Shown: positions 17,643 through 26,486 of the stretch, one piece after another
Position numbering within the stretch: position 1 is the first letter of the stretch
Layout of the letters: the number at the start of each line of letters is the position of its first letter
Assembly: GCA_024276825.1 (NCBI GenBank)
Contig: JAJRWI010000010.1
Span: forward strand, 62,001 to 126,000
Source: an archaeon
Lineage (GTDB): Archaea; Asgardarchaeota; Thorarchaeia; Thorarchaeales; Thorarchaeaceae
Length of the DNA: 64,000 nucleotides
Reading direction: 5' to 3'
Translations under genes and position numbers: made by a program
The notes under the pieces: generated by a model
Told to the model about the DNA's origin: nothing
The model's database searches: none
What the model saw: only the letters and a program-made list of their open reading frames with translations

Positions 17643-18350
17643 TTAACCCTCCTGAACACTATCAATGCTCAAAGGCTTGATAGGCACATCTGCTGCATCC
17701 CTTGTTTTGCTTCCCTTTAGAAGTGCAATAAGAGTTGGCTTGGCTCTCACAAAGTACTCCAGTATCACAACAGTGAGTATTGCCTCACCAATTGCGATGA
17801 TTGAATGAATTGAAGTGATTGCCACAAGTGCAGTAAAGCCAAATGCAGGTTCTGTCATTAACTCCAGACCAAGAACAAAAGCTGCTGCGACTGTGACAAT
17901 ATATGAAGTGATTGCAGCTGAAAGGAGTAGGGCCGATTTCTCGCTCAGTTTCTTCCTTGCAGTCTTGAATATCAGAACACCGAGTGTCCATGCAAACAGA
18001 CATGAGAACACACCCATATTGAACAGGTTCAGTCCATACATCAAGAGACCGCCATCACCATAGAGAGCTTGGATGAACAGCACAAGTGCAATAATGATTA
18101 TTCCAACCCAGGGGCCAACCATCATTGCAAGTAGAGTTGCACCGATAAGGTGTCCACTCGAATATGGTGGAACTGGAAAATTGACAAACTGCGCCGCGAA
18201 TATCACTGCCGCCAGTACTCCAATATATGGTACCACACGCTCATCGAGTTTTTTGTTGATCATTATCAGAGAGAAGATTAGAAATGCTCCGCTCACGATT
18301 AGCATTAATATCTGTAGCCAGAGCGGAAGGACTCCATCAGGTACATGCAT
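17643..18350 (-). CDS. cbiM: ECF transporter substrate-binding membrane protein CbiM
   Basis: 235 residues from ATG 18350. The mature N-terminus Met-His-Val-Pro-Asp-Gly is the family signature, in which the N-terminal amine and His2 bind the metal; this is why the longer ORF from 18431 is rejected. Six or seven membrane segments, plus NCAAQFVNFPVPPYSSGHLIGA-like conserved loop with His. First gene of the operon, divergent from nikR, which points to nickel as substrate. Confidence 0.94.
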   Translation of the reverse strand: MHVPDGVLPLWLQILMLIVSGAFLIFSLIMINKKLDERVVPYIGVLAAVIFAAQFVNFPVPPYSSGHLIGATLLAMMVGPWVGIIIIALVLFIQALYGDGGLLMYGLNLFNMGVFSCLFAWTLGVLIFKTARKKLSEKSALLLSAAITSYIVTVAAAFVLGLELMTEPAFGFTALVAITSIHSIIAIGEAILTVVILEYFVRAKPTLIALLKGSKTRDAADVPIKPLSIDSVQEG

Positions 18351-18396
18351 GATATCACTCTCATTATTGAAGTGTAAATGGGCATGGAACACACCA

Positions 18397-18427
18397 CTTA
18401 TAAAGTAGCACGTTTGTGGAAAACGTG
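18397..18427. promoter_or_regulatory. Divergent cbiM/nikR promoter with perfect palindrome (candidate NikR operator)
   Basis: CTTATAAAG at 18397-18405 can serve as a TATA box in both directions. On the minus strand it predicts a start near 18372, 25 bases before the cbiM ATG. Next to it, 18409-18427 is a perfect inverted repeat, CACGTTT-5-AAACGTG. The palindrome overlaps the BRE position of the cbiM promoter and lies between TATA and start for nikR, so a repressor bound there could block both. NikR is the obvious candidate; this is inference from position. Confidence 0.55.
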
Positions 18428-18450
18428 ACACTCGGGATGTGAGTTGTGTT

Positions 18451-18882
18451 ATGAGTCTGAAAAGATTCGGAGTTTCAGTTCAAGAAGACCTCCTAAGTGA
18501 GTTTGATGATCTTATCATGAAGAAGGGATATATTGGCAGGTCTGAGGCAATTAGGGATGCAATGCGTCTGTTTATCACGGAGTCTGAGTGGGATGCTGGA
18601 GAGGGAGAGATGGCTGCAACACTCACCATCGTATATGGGCACAGGCCCAAGCTGATCAGCCAACTCATCAGGGCGCAGCATCAGGCGAGAGCAACTGTTA
18701 TCTCAACCACACACATACATGTGTCGCAGAGCTATTGCCTTGAGGTTCTGACAATCAGGGGCACTCGTCATGAGATAGAGGAGTTGAATAGAGAGGTTTC
18801 TGGACTGCGGGGTGTTGTGTATTCAAAGCTTTTTGCATTCTCAGTCCCTGAAGATGATGAACATGAGCATCATCATCATTGA
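18451..18882 (+). CDS. nikR: Nickel-responsive transcriptional regulator NikR
   Basis: 143 residues. N-terminal ribbon-helix-helix (MSLKRFGVSVQEDLLSEFDD, GRSEAIRDAMR) and C-terminal ACT-type nickel-binding domain. All four nickel ligands of E. coli NikR are kept with identical spacing: His77, His88, His90 and Cys96 (QH..THIHVSQSYC). The C-terminus ends in an unusual EDDEHEHHHH tail that may bind extra metal. An alternative GTG start lies at 18439. Divergent from the cbiMNQO operon it likely controls. Confidence 0.95.
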   Translation: MSLKRFGVSVQEDLLSEFDDLIMKKGYIGRSEAIRDAMRLFITESEWDAGEGEMAATLTIVYGHRPKLISQLIRAQHQARATVISTTHIHVSQSYCLEVLTIRGTRHEIEELNREVSGLRGVVYSKLFAFSVPEDDEHEHHHH

Positions 18883-18891
18883 TTTCGTTCA

Positions 18892-20175
18892 TTAAACGAC
18901 CTTATCAAGGCCAGCTTCAGAGTTGCGCTCATTCCAGTACTCTAAAAACTCTGAGGGTATATCATTGGATGGTTTGCTCTTGCTGGCAATCGCCTCTGTC
19001 TTCTGCTCGAATTCTATAAACAGGCCCGCAATAACATCCAGCCTGTTCTCGCGGTACTTGTTGTAGATTTGTTGCTGATAGTCACTCACAAGTTTTGCAA
19101 CTGCGGGAAGAGAGTCAGCAAATGCCATAGATATCTTTCGACTCACTACTTCGCGTTTCCACCAATGAGATTCAATAGAGTGTTTCTCGTCACCAACATC
19201 AAAGCCTGAATAGATGATGGGATTATCGAATGAGATGGGATAAAAGAGGTTCATACAGGGACTCGAAGCTCCTGTGAACCAATGAGTGCTTTTGATGTCC
19301 AATTCAGAGATTTGGGAACAGGTTGATGCGTAGGCATTCTCATGACCTGCATGCTGACAGACAGCTGCGACCTCTTGATTCCACGGGGACCATCCCTCAG
19401 GGTGACTTCTCAGAACCTCACACATCTTTGAGAATGTGAGTTGTCCCTTATTATCCTCCAAGAATCTTGTTGTGTAACTCAATCGATCATCACATCTTGA
19501 GATATATCGCATTGCCTCATTTCCATAGGCTAGGGCAAAATCAAATTCATTGGACTCGTCATACCATCCCTGCTCGATAGCATGTTCGATAATATCAGGT
19601 GAGGCCTTGTCCCAAGAGTTCCTGATTGTATATCCATTGGAAATAGCCCATGCTGATTCGACTCGTTTTGCAACCCACCGCCTATCAGAGGTTTCCAACA
19701 CCCAAGCAGTGTCTTTGTCAGCAATGATGAAACTGTTGTGGTACATCAAGACACCTTTGTACTCGCAAACGCCACCCTGTCCGTGACTTTCAAGAAGGCG
19801 GGTAATGACATCGAGCGCCTCATTAGCATTCTTGGAACGCTCTAGAGCCAGTCGGAGCAGATCCATTCCGAGAAGACCATTTTCAGGAACTTCTTCGTTT
19901 GAGAAGACGGCTTCATTACCAACAACAACGCCATGTTCATTGGCGCCCATCTCAGCACCCCAAATCCAAAAGGGTCTAGATATTATCACAGCATAGGTCT
20001 CCCGGACTTGGGGGATTGAGATGTGAGTGCATTTCAAAAGACTATCAGAGTCATGACTGACTCGTGGATGATATTCGACAAGCTGGGCCTCATTGGGAGG
20101 CCGATCGCTGTTCTTTCCGAATATGGTAATCCCATTCTCAGTGGCGTCCTTTAGAGCAATGAGTGTGTCGCACAT
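18892..20175 (-). CDS. Secernin/C69-family N-terminal-nucleophile hydrolase
   Basis: 427 residues. Begins MCDTLIAL, so Cys2 becomes the N-terminal nucleophile after Met removal, as in C69 dipeptidases and secernins. The next conserved block IFGKNSDRPPNEAQ is characteristic of secernins, and WGAEMGANEHGVVVGNEAVF and WVLETSDRRWVAKRV also match the Ntn fold. Substrate is not known; peptide or amide hydrolysis is expected. Cytoplasmic, no signal peptide. Confidence 0.9.
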   Translation of the reverse strand: MCDTLIALKDATENGITIFGKNSDRPPNEAQLVEYHPRVSHDSDSLLKCTHISIPQVRETYAVIISRPFWIWGAEMGANEHGVVVGNEAVFSNEEVPENGLLGMDLLRLALERSKNANEALDVITRLLESHGQGGVCEYKGVLMYHNSFIIADKDTAWVLETSDRRWVAKRVESAWAISNGYTIRNSWDKASPDIIEHAIEQGWYDESNEFDFALAYGNEAMRYISRCDDRLSYTTRFLEDNKGQLTFSKMCEVLRSHPEGWSPWNQEVAAVCQHAGHENAYASTCSQISELDIKSTHWFTGASSPCMNLFYPISFDNPIIYSGFDVGDEKHSIESHWWKREVVSRKISMAFADSLPAVAKLVSDYQQQIYNKYRENRLDVIAGLFIEFEQKTEAIASKSKPSNDIPSEFLEYWNERNSEAGLDKVV

Positions 20176-20235
20176 ATCGCTAGGAGTATGATTAGTAGAC
20201 TATAACAATTTCGAGAGGTTCATTAGTAATCCAAA

Positions 20236-20955
20236 TCATGTGTTGATTGGCTCACCTTTCTTTCTAAAGAGAATAAGAGTCACCGCAAGACCGATTGCAA
20301 TCAGCAAAGATGAACCAAGTATCACAGGAAATGGGTCACTGCATGACTGGCAAGGAATCGCCTCTGAATATTTGCTCACAATCGAGGCAGTTGAATTCAA
20401 GAGCAATGTCCACCGTTCACCTTCAGCAACTAGATGGAATCTCAAGCGCCAGAGATAGGTCGTATTCATATTTGCCATACTGCCAGGAATCACGACAATC
20501 TCTTCACAGAGACCCCAATAATGATCATTGCGAGCGAAGAAGTCAGTTGCTGATTCTATAATGGATGTAAATTCGTTTTCATTGTCAGGTTGAAATATGG
20601 CAAGTTGGACTAGTGACTTGTTATCTGCAGTAAGCATTGCCAGATACTGATAGAATCCAGATTGATTGATATGGACAATGGCAAAAGTGCTGAGAGAGGT
20701 GGAGTGGGTCAAATTGGAGTCAATGGGGCCAAGTGCTTCCCAGAAGAGTGTGCTGTTGTTATGGATTATGCGTTTAAGACTTGACTCATTATTGAATATC
20801 TCGTATTTGTTCACTAGTGGGGCAATGTCTTCGGGAACAAGTTTCAACTCTCGATAATTCACTGTTATCACTGGGAGGTTTTCTTGAGCAGAGGTAATGG
20901 GAAGAGATGCTAGATGAATCAATAGAACAACCAGTACAAAATGTATGCGTTTCAT
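20236..20955 (-). CDS. Exported, C-terminally anchored protein, unknown
   Basis: 239 residues from ATG 20955 (20967 also open). N-terminal signal peptide KRIHFVLVVLLIHLASLPITSA, an extracytoplasmic domain of ~180 residues with several N-x-S/T sequons and two Cys near the end (CQSCSD), then a membrane helix (FPVILGSSLLIAIGLAVTLILF) and a basic tail. No family recognised. It follows the HAD gene on the same strand, 30 bases apart. Confidence 0.75.
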   Translation of the reverse strand: MKRIHFVLVVLLIHLASLPITSAQENLPVITVNYRELKLVPEDIAPLVNKYEIFNNESSLKRIIHNNSTLFWEALGPIDSNLTHSTSLSTFAIVHINQSGFYQYLAMLTADNKSLVQLAIFQPDNENEFTSIIESATDFFARNDHYWGLCEEIVVIPGSMANMNTTYLWRLRFHLVAEGERWTLLLNSTASIVSKYSEAIPCQSCSDPFPVILGSSLLIAIGLAVTLILFRKKGEPINT

Positions 20956-20985
20956 TATGACTTGCATATTACATCATTGGTTAAA

Positions 20986-21688
20986 TCATATTGGTTTAAG
21001 GCTTGATAATAGCTCGCTCATAGAGTTAAAGGAGTAATCTGGTAAGGATGGCCCAAGCCAAGCCTTAGTCAATGGGCAATGTATATCGACTCTAATTGTG
21101 GCAATATCTGTGCTTATACTCTGATATTCGTTTATTGGTCCGGGCTTGTCTTCTACAATGGTCATGTCCTTGAATGATGTTGAGTACTTTTCTTTTAAGA
21201 TGTCTAATGCAAGTTTACGCGACTCGATCGTTTCACCAATAATCAGAACTTCATTAAACATTCCTGCAAGACCACTCTGTTGAATCCTATGATTCTTCAT
21301 GCCAACCTGACCATCATTTCCACATATCACAGCAAGTATCACATCGCATGATTTGAGGAGTTTTAGAAATGACTTGACACCATCTCTTATCTCTGAGAGG
21401 GTTGTGCGTAATTCCCAGAATCTCTTTAGGTAGACCTCCAAATCAACATCGGATGGTACAAACTGATTGAACAGGCGTGGCCACCAAGTTAGACGATTGT
21501 AAATTGTTCTATTATCGTAGAAGTCTTCTAATTGAATTGCCATAGAAACAAAATGGTTGAGTTCTTCATTGATATCAAGTTCAGTTCCAATATGTTTATA
21601 GATTTGGGGGCATGCATGAATAACTATCAACCAATACACCATCAAAATCAAAAGCCCATATTTTTCGGACGGGTTTATTCAGTTTCAA
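20986..21688 (-). pseudogene. HAD-superfamily hydrolase, frameshifted at a C5 run
   Basis: Phosphatase-type HAD protein. The longest ORF (to 21651) lacks the catalytic N-terminus, but the neighbouring frame reads KIWAFDFDGVLVDSYSCMP, a perfect HAD motif I with the nucleophilic Asp and DxD. Dropping one C from the C5 run (G5 at 21606-21610 on the plus strand) joins it to QIYKHIGTELDINEE. The later motifs VICGN and TIVEDKPGPINEYQS (motif IV) are present. TTG 21688 is a possible start. Either sequence error, mutation or +1 frameshifting. Confidence 0.78.
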
Positions 21689-21951
21689 GGGGAGGTTAAT
21701 TCCATGTCATGTCCAAATCGATGACTTAGAAATGAGGTCACTCATTCTCTTTGATGATCTTTGCAAGCGTGGTAGTTTTAAATGCATGTTCTCACCATGA
21801 GTGAAATCATATTCTGTATATTTATTCTCAGAGAGTTATCCAATGTTCCTTTTTGCAACAGTAGGCAATTCAGTTATTCTGAGTAAAGTGGAATATCATC
21901 GACCCCAGCAGTTTTATTCAAGTCGCATTATAGCTGGACAGATGAGGAGTA

Positions 21952-22404
21952 ATGAAGATCAAGTCAAAGTATCCAGAAACCCTTGAGTATAGTGCAACAT
22001 CAAAATGGGATGGAAAGACTGGAGGAATCGCAACTGTCGGTAATGAGAGAGAGATTGTTTATGATACACCTACCACCTATGGAGGCGGCGGTACTGCAGT
22101 CTGCCCTGACGAGATGTTCCTTGCATCAATACTCGGATGCTTAAACAACACATTCCTTGACTTTCAGCGGAAGTTTGAGATGGAACTTTTATCTTTTAAT
22201 CTTAAAGGAAGGGCTACATCAAAGTTTGATAAGGAGGGGTATCAGATCACTGGAATTGAGGTGACTGGAGAGGTTGTGGTCGGAGAGGATGAACTGGAAA
22301 CTGGAAAGCGTTGCGTTGAACTCATGAAAAAGTTCTGCCATCTTTCAAGGTCGATAAAGAAATGTATTCCGATAAAGATTGAAGTCACTGTGAGAGAGGC
22401 ATGA
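21952..22404 (+). CDS. OsmC/Ohr family protein
   Basis: 150 residues, normal length. Family pattern: KWDGKTGGIATVGN strand, GGGGTAVCPDEMFLASILGCLNNTF with the first Cys, and VELMKKFCHLSRSIKKCIPIKIEV with the second. OsmC/Ohr proteins reduce organic peroxides with these two cysteines; in many archaeal members the role is unknown. GAGGAG lies just before the ATG. Confidence 0.9.
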   Translation: MKIKSKYPETLEYSATSKWDGKTGGIATVGNEREIVYDTPTTYGGGGTAVCPDEMFLASILGCLNNTFLDFQRKFEMELLSFNLKGRATSKFDKEGYQITGIEVTGEVVVGEDELETGKRCVELMKKFCHLSRSIKKCIPIKIEVTVREA

Positions 22405-22409
22405 CATAT

Positions 22410-22913
22410 TCACGTCTCCATGTTCTGTATTAGTTCACTTATCCGTTTCATGTACTTCAGAATATTGGCCCAATAGCCTCCCTGAAAGTAGACGCCCTTG
22501 CAGTTCTCACATAACCAAAACACATCATAGTGGCTGAATGTGCGTTCATGCACCAGAGACCGCACACGCTCCTTTTCCGCGCCATGAAGTTCGATAAGCT
22601 TGCCATTACATTTTGAACATCTTGCCCTGCTCGGGTCAACAACGGGCTTAATCTGGAACCTGTGAAGGACTAGGGCAACCTCTTCGTCAACATCACCCCG
22701 CACCAACATACTCTGCAGACCATGTTCTATCGCAGTTTCATGTAACTTCATATCCGAAGTCAATAGGATCCTATTTTCACCCTCAACAATCCTTAAGACC
22801 TCATCATCTTCTATATCTGGTTCATATCGACTATCAAAGCCCAAGAGTCGCAACCAGGTGGCAAGATGCCCAAGCATTGCATCAACAAAGAATAGCATTT
22901 TCTCCGAGTTCAT
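22410..22913 (-). CDS. Mut7-C PIN-like nuclease with zinc ribbon
   Basis: 167 residues. N-terminal Mut7-C domain, a PIN-like RNase fold: FFVDAMLGHLATWLRLLGFDSRYEPD and the RILLTSDMKLHE block carry the acidic residues. C-terminal zinc ribbon CSKC...CENC. Probably acts on RNA. Its ATG overlaps the stop of the PHP gene (ATGA) in a ykgJ-PHP-mut7C operon. Confidence 0.9.
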   Translation of the reverse strand: MNSEKMLFFVDAMLGHLATWLRLLGFDSRYEPDIEDDEVLRIVEGENRILLTSDMKLHETAIEHGLQSMLVRGDVDEEVALVLHRFQIKPVVDPSRARCSKCNGKLIELHGAEKERVRSLVHERTFSHYDVFWLCENCKGVYFQGGYWANILKYMKRISELIQNMET

Positions 22914-23740
22914 CTTGACGCATCTCGTAACTCTTCAATTGTTGAGAGAGAAACAGCGACATCCCCCAGTTGGACCTCATGATCATCGCCATGGAAGTCA
23001 GTACCACCAGTTTCAATTAGATCAAGGCCCTTTATGGCAGTAGACAATCGTTTATGATCTTCTTCAGTCGGATAGAACGGATAAGCATAGTGGGTTTCAA
23101 CACCCATAAGACCAGAGTCAACGAGAGCCGATACAAACTCCCGCAAGTCAATGTTCTTGATCAATAATGGATGTGCAAGAACAGGGACTGCCCCCACTTG
23201 TTTCAATAGTCTTACTGCATCAATTGATCTCATTTTTGCCTTTTTTACATAAGCAGGCCTACCAGTAGCAAGGAATCTCATAAAGGCATCATCAATGGAT
23301 GATGTGATACCTAATTCAGTCAGGACTCTGGCAAGATGTGGACGGCCGGGCGAGGTGACTCCCTTCAATATTTCTTGAATTGATTCGTCTGGAATCTCAT
23401 AGCCGAGAGATCTCATCTTTTCCACCATTTTGGGAAAGCGTTTCTCACGAGCAAGCTGAAGTTCTTTGAGTTGTTGGTTCAGCTCAGCAGAGTCCATGGG
23501 AACAAAATAGCCAAGAATATGCACTTCATTGCCCTCATGTTCTGTGCTTATCTCAATGCCGGGCACACGCATAATTTTGGTTTCCACTTTTAAGAATTCA
23601 GACAGTCCATCTATCGTGTCATGATCTGTTAATGCCAGACCACCTAAGCCGATTCTCTCAGCAAGGCGTATCAGTTCAATTGGAGAATATAGTCCATCTG
23701 AGAAGTTGGAGTGGGTGTGAAGATCAGCAAGTTGTTTCAT
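22910..23740 (-). CDS. PHP-domain phosphoesterase (RNase AM/TrpH-like)
   Basis: 276 residues. PHP metal motifs DLHTHSNFSDG at the N-terminus, ALTDHDTIDG, GIEISTEHEG, LAHPLL and GGTDFHGDD are all present, so the trinuclear metal site is complete. Relatives hydrolyse nucleoside 3',5'-bisphosphate or act as 5'-3' exoribonuclease. Overlaps ykgJ by 17 bases and mut7C by 4; with a PIN-like partner, RNA turnover is likely. Confidence 0.92.
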   Translation of the reverse strand: MKQLADLHTHSNFSDGLYSPIELIRLAERIGLGGLALTDHDTIDGLSEFLKVETKIMRVPGIEISTEHEGNEVHILGYFVPMDSAELNQQLKELQLAREKRFPKMVEKMRSLGYEIPDESIQEILKGVTSPGRPHLARVLTELGITSSIDDAFMRFLATGRPAYVKKAKMRSIDAVRLLKQVGAVPVLAHPLLIKNIDLREFVSALVDSGLMGVETHYAYPFYPTEEDHKRLSTAIKGLDLIETGGTDFHGDDHEVQLGDVAVSLSTIEELRDASR

Positions 23741-24140
23741 TGTATCGAGCCTCTCTTACAAGGGTTTCAACAAGTCTTTTGGTCTTATGGCATACTTTTC
23801 TAATATCCAATCTGGTCAATGTTTCACGCGATGGACAGTCCCGGTCGGCAACACATTTCCTCTTCCGCATATCATAGACCACAGGATAATACCTACATCC
23901 TTCAGGCCGAGAGTCATAGATCTTGCACTTTTTTGTTATTGGATCATAGAAGAAACAGTGATCTTCAATATTCTTCAGTTGGCAGAACCCATCATCCGTC
24001 TTGAAGAGAAAGGCCCGCTTTGAAAAGCCAAGAGCGGTTATTCGTTCAATGTCTTTTCGTGTCAGGGTCATCTCCGTGTTTATGCAACACAACTTGACCT
24101 CATCGCATGTCCCATCATGGTTGCATTGAAAAGGTGTCAA
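23724..24140 (-). CDS. YkgJ-family cysteine-cluster protein
   Basis: 138 residues, TTG start. Cysteine pattern C-x-HDGTC...LCC, GFCQLKN..HCFFYDPITKKCKIYDSRPEGCRYYPV and DCPS matches the YkgJ zinc/iron-cluster family. Function unknown, thought to bind metal or Fe-S. First gene of the ykgJ-PHP-mut7C operon. Confidence 0.88.
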   Translation of the reverse strand: MTPFQCNHDGTCDEVKLCCINTEMTLTRKDIERITALGFSKRAFLFKTDDGFCQLKNIEDHCFFYDPITKKCKIYDSRPEGCRYYPVVYDMRKRKCVADRDCPSRETLTRLDIRKVCHKTKRLVETLVREARYNETTC

Positions 24141-24640
24141 GTTGCGTTGATCTCCATAAAGTGGTCAGATTGCGGTTTATTGGGTCATCACGATGGCAAT
24201 CGCTCACCATCCCTACTTCATCATCATCCCGCTATCTGCTATGCAAGTTTGTTATAAGAATTATACTGAATCGCTTATTCTCTCGTCAGACGTCGAACAA
24301 ATGAGCTAGATCTTATTGGTGTGTCCATATCCTTGTTCTTAGTCATGGTCAGTCTAAATTGGCTAGGCGCCTTTCCAGTCAATCGCTGATATGCCTGTGA
24401 GTGTACTGTATATATATAGTCAATCAGTTCGTTTGACTGTTGAACGGCACCAAGCCGGAGATGTATGGTCTTATTGAAAACAGACATGATCTTGTCAATC
24501 AGTTTCATTAATCATTCACAAACAATTAATGTTAGGTTCACTCAAAAGACTTTCCAAGTGGTCATCTTTGTTCTCCAAGCAAACTTCTAAATAGAACATT
24601 CTTAGAGAAAAGTCAATCAGTATCGTAGGTTGATGACTAA
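24141..24640. other. 500-base intergenic stretch
   Basis: Between the divergent ykgJ and ABCE1 genes. It contains one short minus-strand ORF (24275-24508, listed separately), a TATA-like CTTCTAAATAG near 24583 before ABCE1, and nothing else I can support. No tRNA or clear hairpin was found by eye. Confidence 0.5.
24275..24508 (-). CDS. Possible small protein, unknown
   Basis: 77 residues, starting MKLIDKIMSVFNKTIHLRL, then a helix NELIDYIYTVHSQAYQRL and a basic tail. Composition looks protein-like, not a shadow, but there are no homologues I recognise and only a weak GTGA upstream. Reads toward ykgJ. Confidence 0.35.
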   Translation of the reverse strand: MKLIDKIMSVFNKTIHLRLGAVQQSNELIDYIYTVHSQAYQRLTGKAPSQFRLTMTKNKDMDTPIRSSSFVRRLTRE

Positions 24641-26452
24641 ATGCGAATCGCCATCATAGATAGAACGAGATGTAGACCCAAGGACTGCAGTCATGAGTGT
24701 CAGAGATTCTGTCCCAGAGTGCGTACCGGCGATGAAACCGTAGTGTTTCCAGAGGGGCCAACAAAGCCACCAGTAATCGTTGAGGCCCTTTGTTCTGGAG
24801 AGGGGATCTGCGTAAAGAAGTGCCCCTACAAATGCATTAGCATCATCAATCTACCTGAGGAGCTAGATGAAGACACAAGTCATAGATACAGCCAGAATGG
24901 GTTCAAGCTGTTTAGACTGCCCATCCCAAAGGAGGGCAAAGTGCTTGGTCTGATAGGACCCAACGGTGTTGGAAAGACCACATCTTTAAGAATACTTGCA
25001 GGGGAGCTGAAACCAAACCTGGGACGCTATGATGACCCTCCTGAATGGGAAGAGATAATCACTGCATACAGGGGGTCTGAGATTCAGCCATTTTTTGAGA
25101 GAATGCGTGACGGGCGGATAGTCCCAATCCATAAGCCACAGAGTATTACCGATCTTCCCAAGGTCAAAGAGATTGCTGACAAACCAATCAGTGAGTTGCT
25201 TGAAACTGCAGACTCTTCAGGCAGGTTGTCCGAATTAAAAGAAGATCTTAGCCTTCAGACCATCTGGGACCGCGAGATAAAGTATCTGAGTGGTGGAGAA
25301 CTTCAGAGAGTAGCAATCACTGCTGCAATCATTCGAGAAGGAGACATATACTTTTTCGATGAGCCAACTGCTTATCTGGATGTGCGTGAGAGACTTCGCG
25401 TCGGCAAGGCAATCCGGACATTATCAGAGATGGGCAAGACTGTTATAGTGGTAGAGCATGACCTGTCAATACTTGATTATGTGTCAGACCTTGTTTGTAT
25501 ATTCTATGGTAAGCCGGGAGCATATGGTATTGTTTCACACCCGCATGGAACGCGCGTAGGGATCAACATATTCCTTGATGGATACATTCCAGATGAGAAC
25601 ATGCGATTTCGCGACACAAGCATCTCATTCAAGGGCATGACTGGAGATCAGGAGGACTGGGTCAGTTCTGAAATCCTTTTTGAATATGGAGATATGAAGA
25701 AAGAGTTTGAAGGATTCAGGCTGGAGGTCAGAGGCGGAAGGGTTTCAAAGGGCCAGGTTGTTGGAATTCTTGGCGCTAATGGAATTGGTAAGACAACTTT
25801 TGTCAAGATGCTTGCAGGCATTCTGAAACCTGATGAGGGGGAGGTGCCAACTCACACAAAGGCGGGCTTTGAGTTGAGAATCAGCTACAAGCCCCAGTAC
25901 ATCGAGACTGATTACCCAGGCAATGTCAGGATGTATATCAGAGAGGCTGGAAGTGAGGCTATTGACTCTGCAGATTTTAGAACTACTGTGATTCGAAGAC
26001 TTGAGCTTGAGGATCTTATGGACCATCCAGTTTCAGACCTGAGCGGAGGGGAGCTTCAGAGGGCGACTATTGCGCGTTGCCTTGCACAAGAGGCAGACAT
26101 CTATCTGTTTGATGAACCATCAGCATTTCTTGATATTGAGCAGCGCCTTGCTGTTTCTAGAGCAATCAGGCGAATTGTGCAGACTCGAATGAAGACTGCA
26201 TTTGTTGTAGAACACTCTCTCTTGATGGCAGACTATCTCAGTGATAGCATGGTTGTTTTCAGTGGCATGCCTGGAAAGCATGGCAAGGCTTCCACCGTCA
26301 CGCCCCTGAAGGATGGAATGAATGCCTTTTTGAGGATGATGGGAGTCACATTCAGGAGGGACCCTCAGAGCGGGAGACCTCGTGTAAACAAATACGGGTC
26401 TCAGTTAGACAGTCAGCAGAAGGCTGCAGGAAACTACTATTATTCGGGATGA
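24641..26452 (+). CDS. abce1: Ribosome recycling ATPase ABCE1 (RNase L inhibitor homologue)
   Basis: 603 residues, complete. Splits ribosomes after termination. Eight cysteines of the two [4Fe-4S] clusters are at about 11, 16, 20, 24 and 51, 57, 61, 65. Two ABC domains follow: Walker A GPNGVGKTT near 106 and GANGIGKTT near 378, signatures LSGGELQRV and LSGGELQRA, and Walker B FFDEPTAYLD and LFDEPSAFLD. The hinge and HLH insert are normal. Monocistronic. Confidence 0.97.
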   Translation: MRIAIIDRTRCRPKDCSHECQRFCPRVRTGDETVVFPEGPTKPPVIVEALCSGEGICVKKCPYKCISIINLPEELDEDTSHRYSQNGFKLFRLPIPKEGKVLGLIGPNGVGKTTSLRILAGELKPNLGRYDDPPEWEEIITAYRGSEIQPFFERMRDGRIVPIHKPQSITDLPKVKEIADKPISELLETADSSGRLSELKEDLSLQTIWDREIKYLSGGELQRVAITAAIIREGDIYFFDEPTAYLDVRERLRVGKAIRTLSEMGKTVIVVEHDLSILDYVSDLVCIFYGKPGAYGIVSHPHGTRVGINIFLDGYIPDENMRFRDTSISFKGMTGDQEDWVSSEILFEYGDMKKEFEGFRLEVRGGRVSKGQVVGILGANGIGKTTFVKMLAGILKPDEGEVPTHTKAGFELRISYKPQYIETDYPGNVRMYIREAGSEAIDSADFRTTVIRRLELEDLMDHPVSDLSGGELQRATIARCLAQEADIYLFDEPSAFLDIEQRLAVSRAIRRIVQTRMKTAFVVEHSLLMADYLSDSMVVFSGMPGKHGKASTVTPLKDGMNAFLRMMGVTFRRDPQSGRPRVNKYGSQLDSQQKAAGNYYYSG

Positions 26453-26486
26453 GTTTGGGCAAGTCTAGGCTGGTCCAGTTGATTGT

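Noticed and set aside
18351..18431. Longer start for CbiM
   Set aside because: CbiM needs Met-His at its N-terminus for metal binding, which ATG 18350 gives.
21801..21986. 61-codon ORF upstream of osmC
   Set aside because: It overlaps the osmC start and RBS in another frame and has no protein-like pattern.
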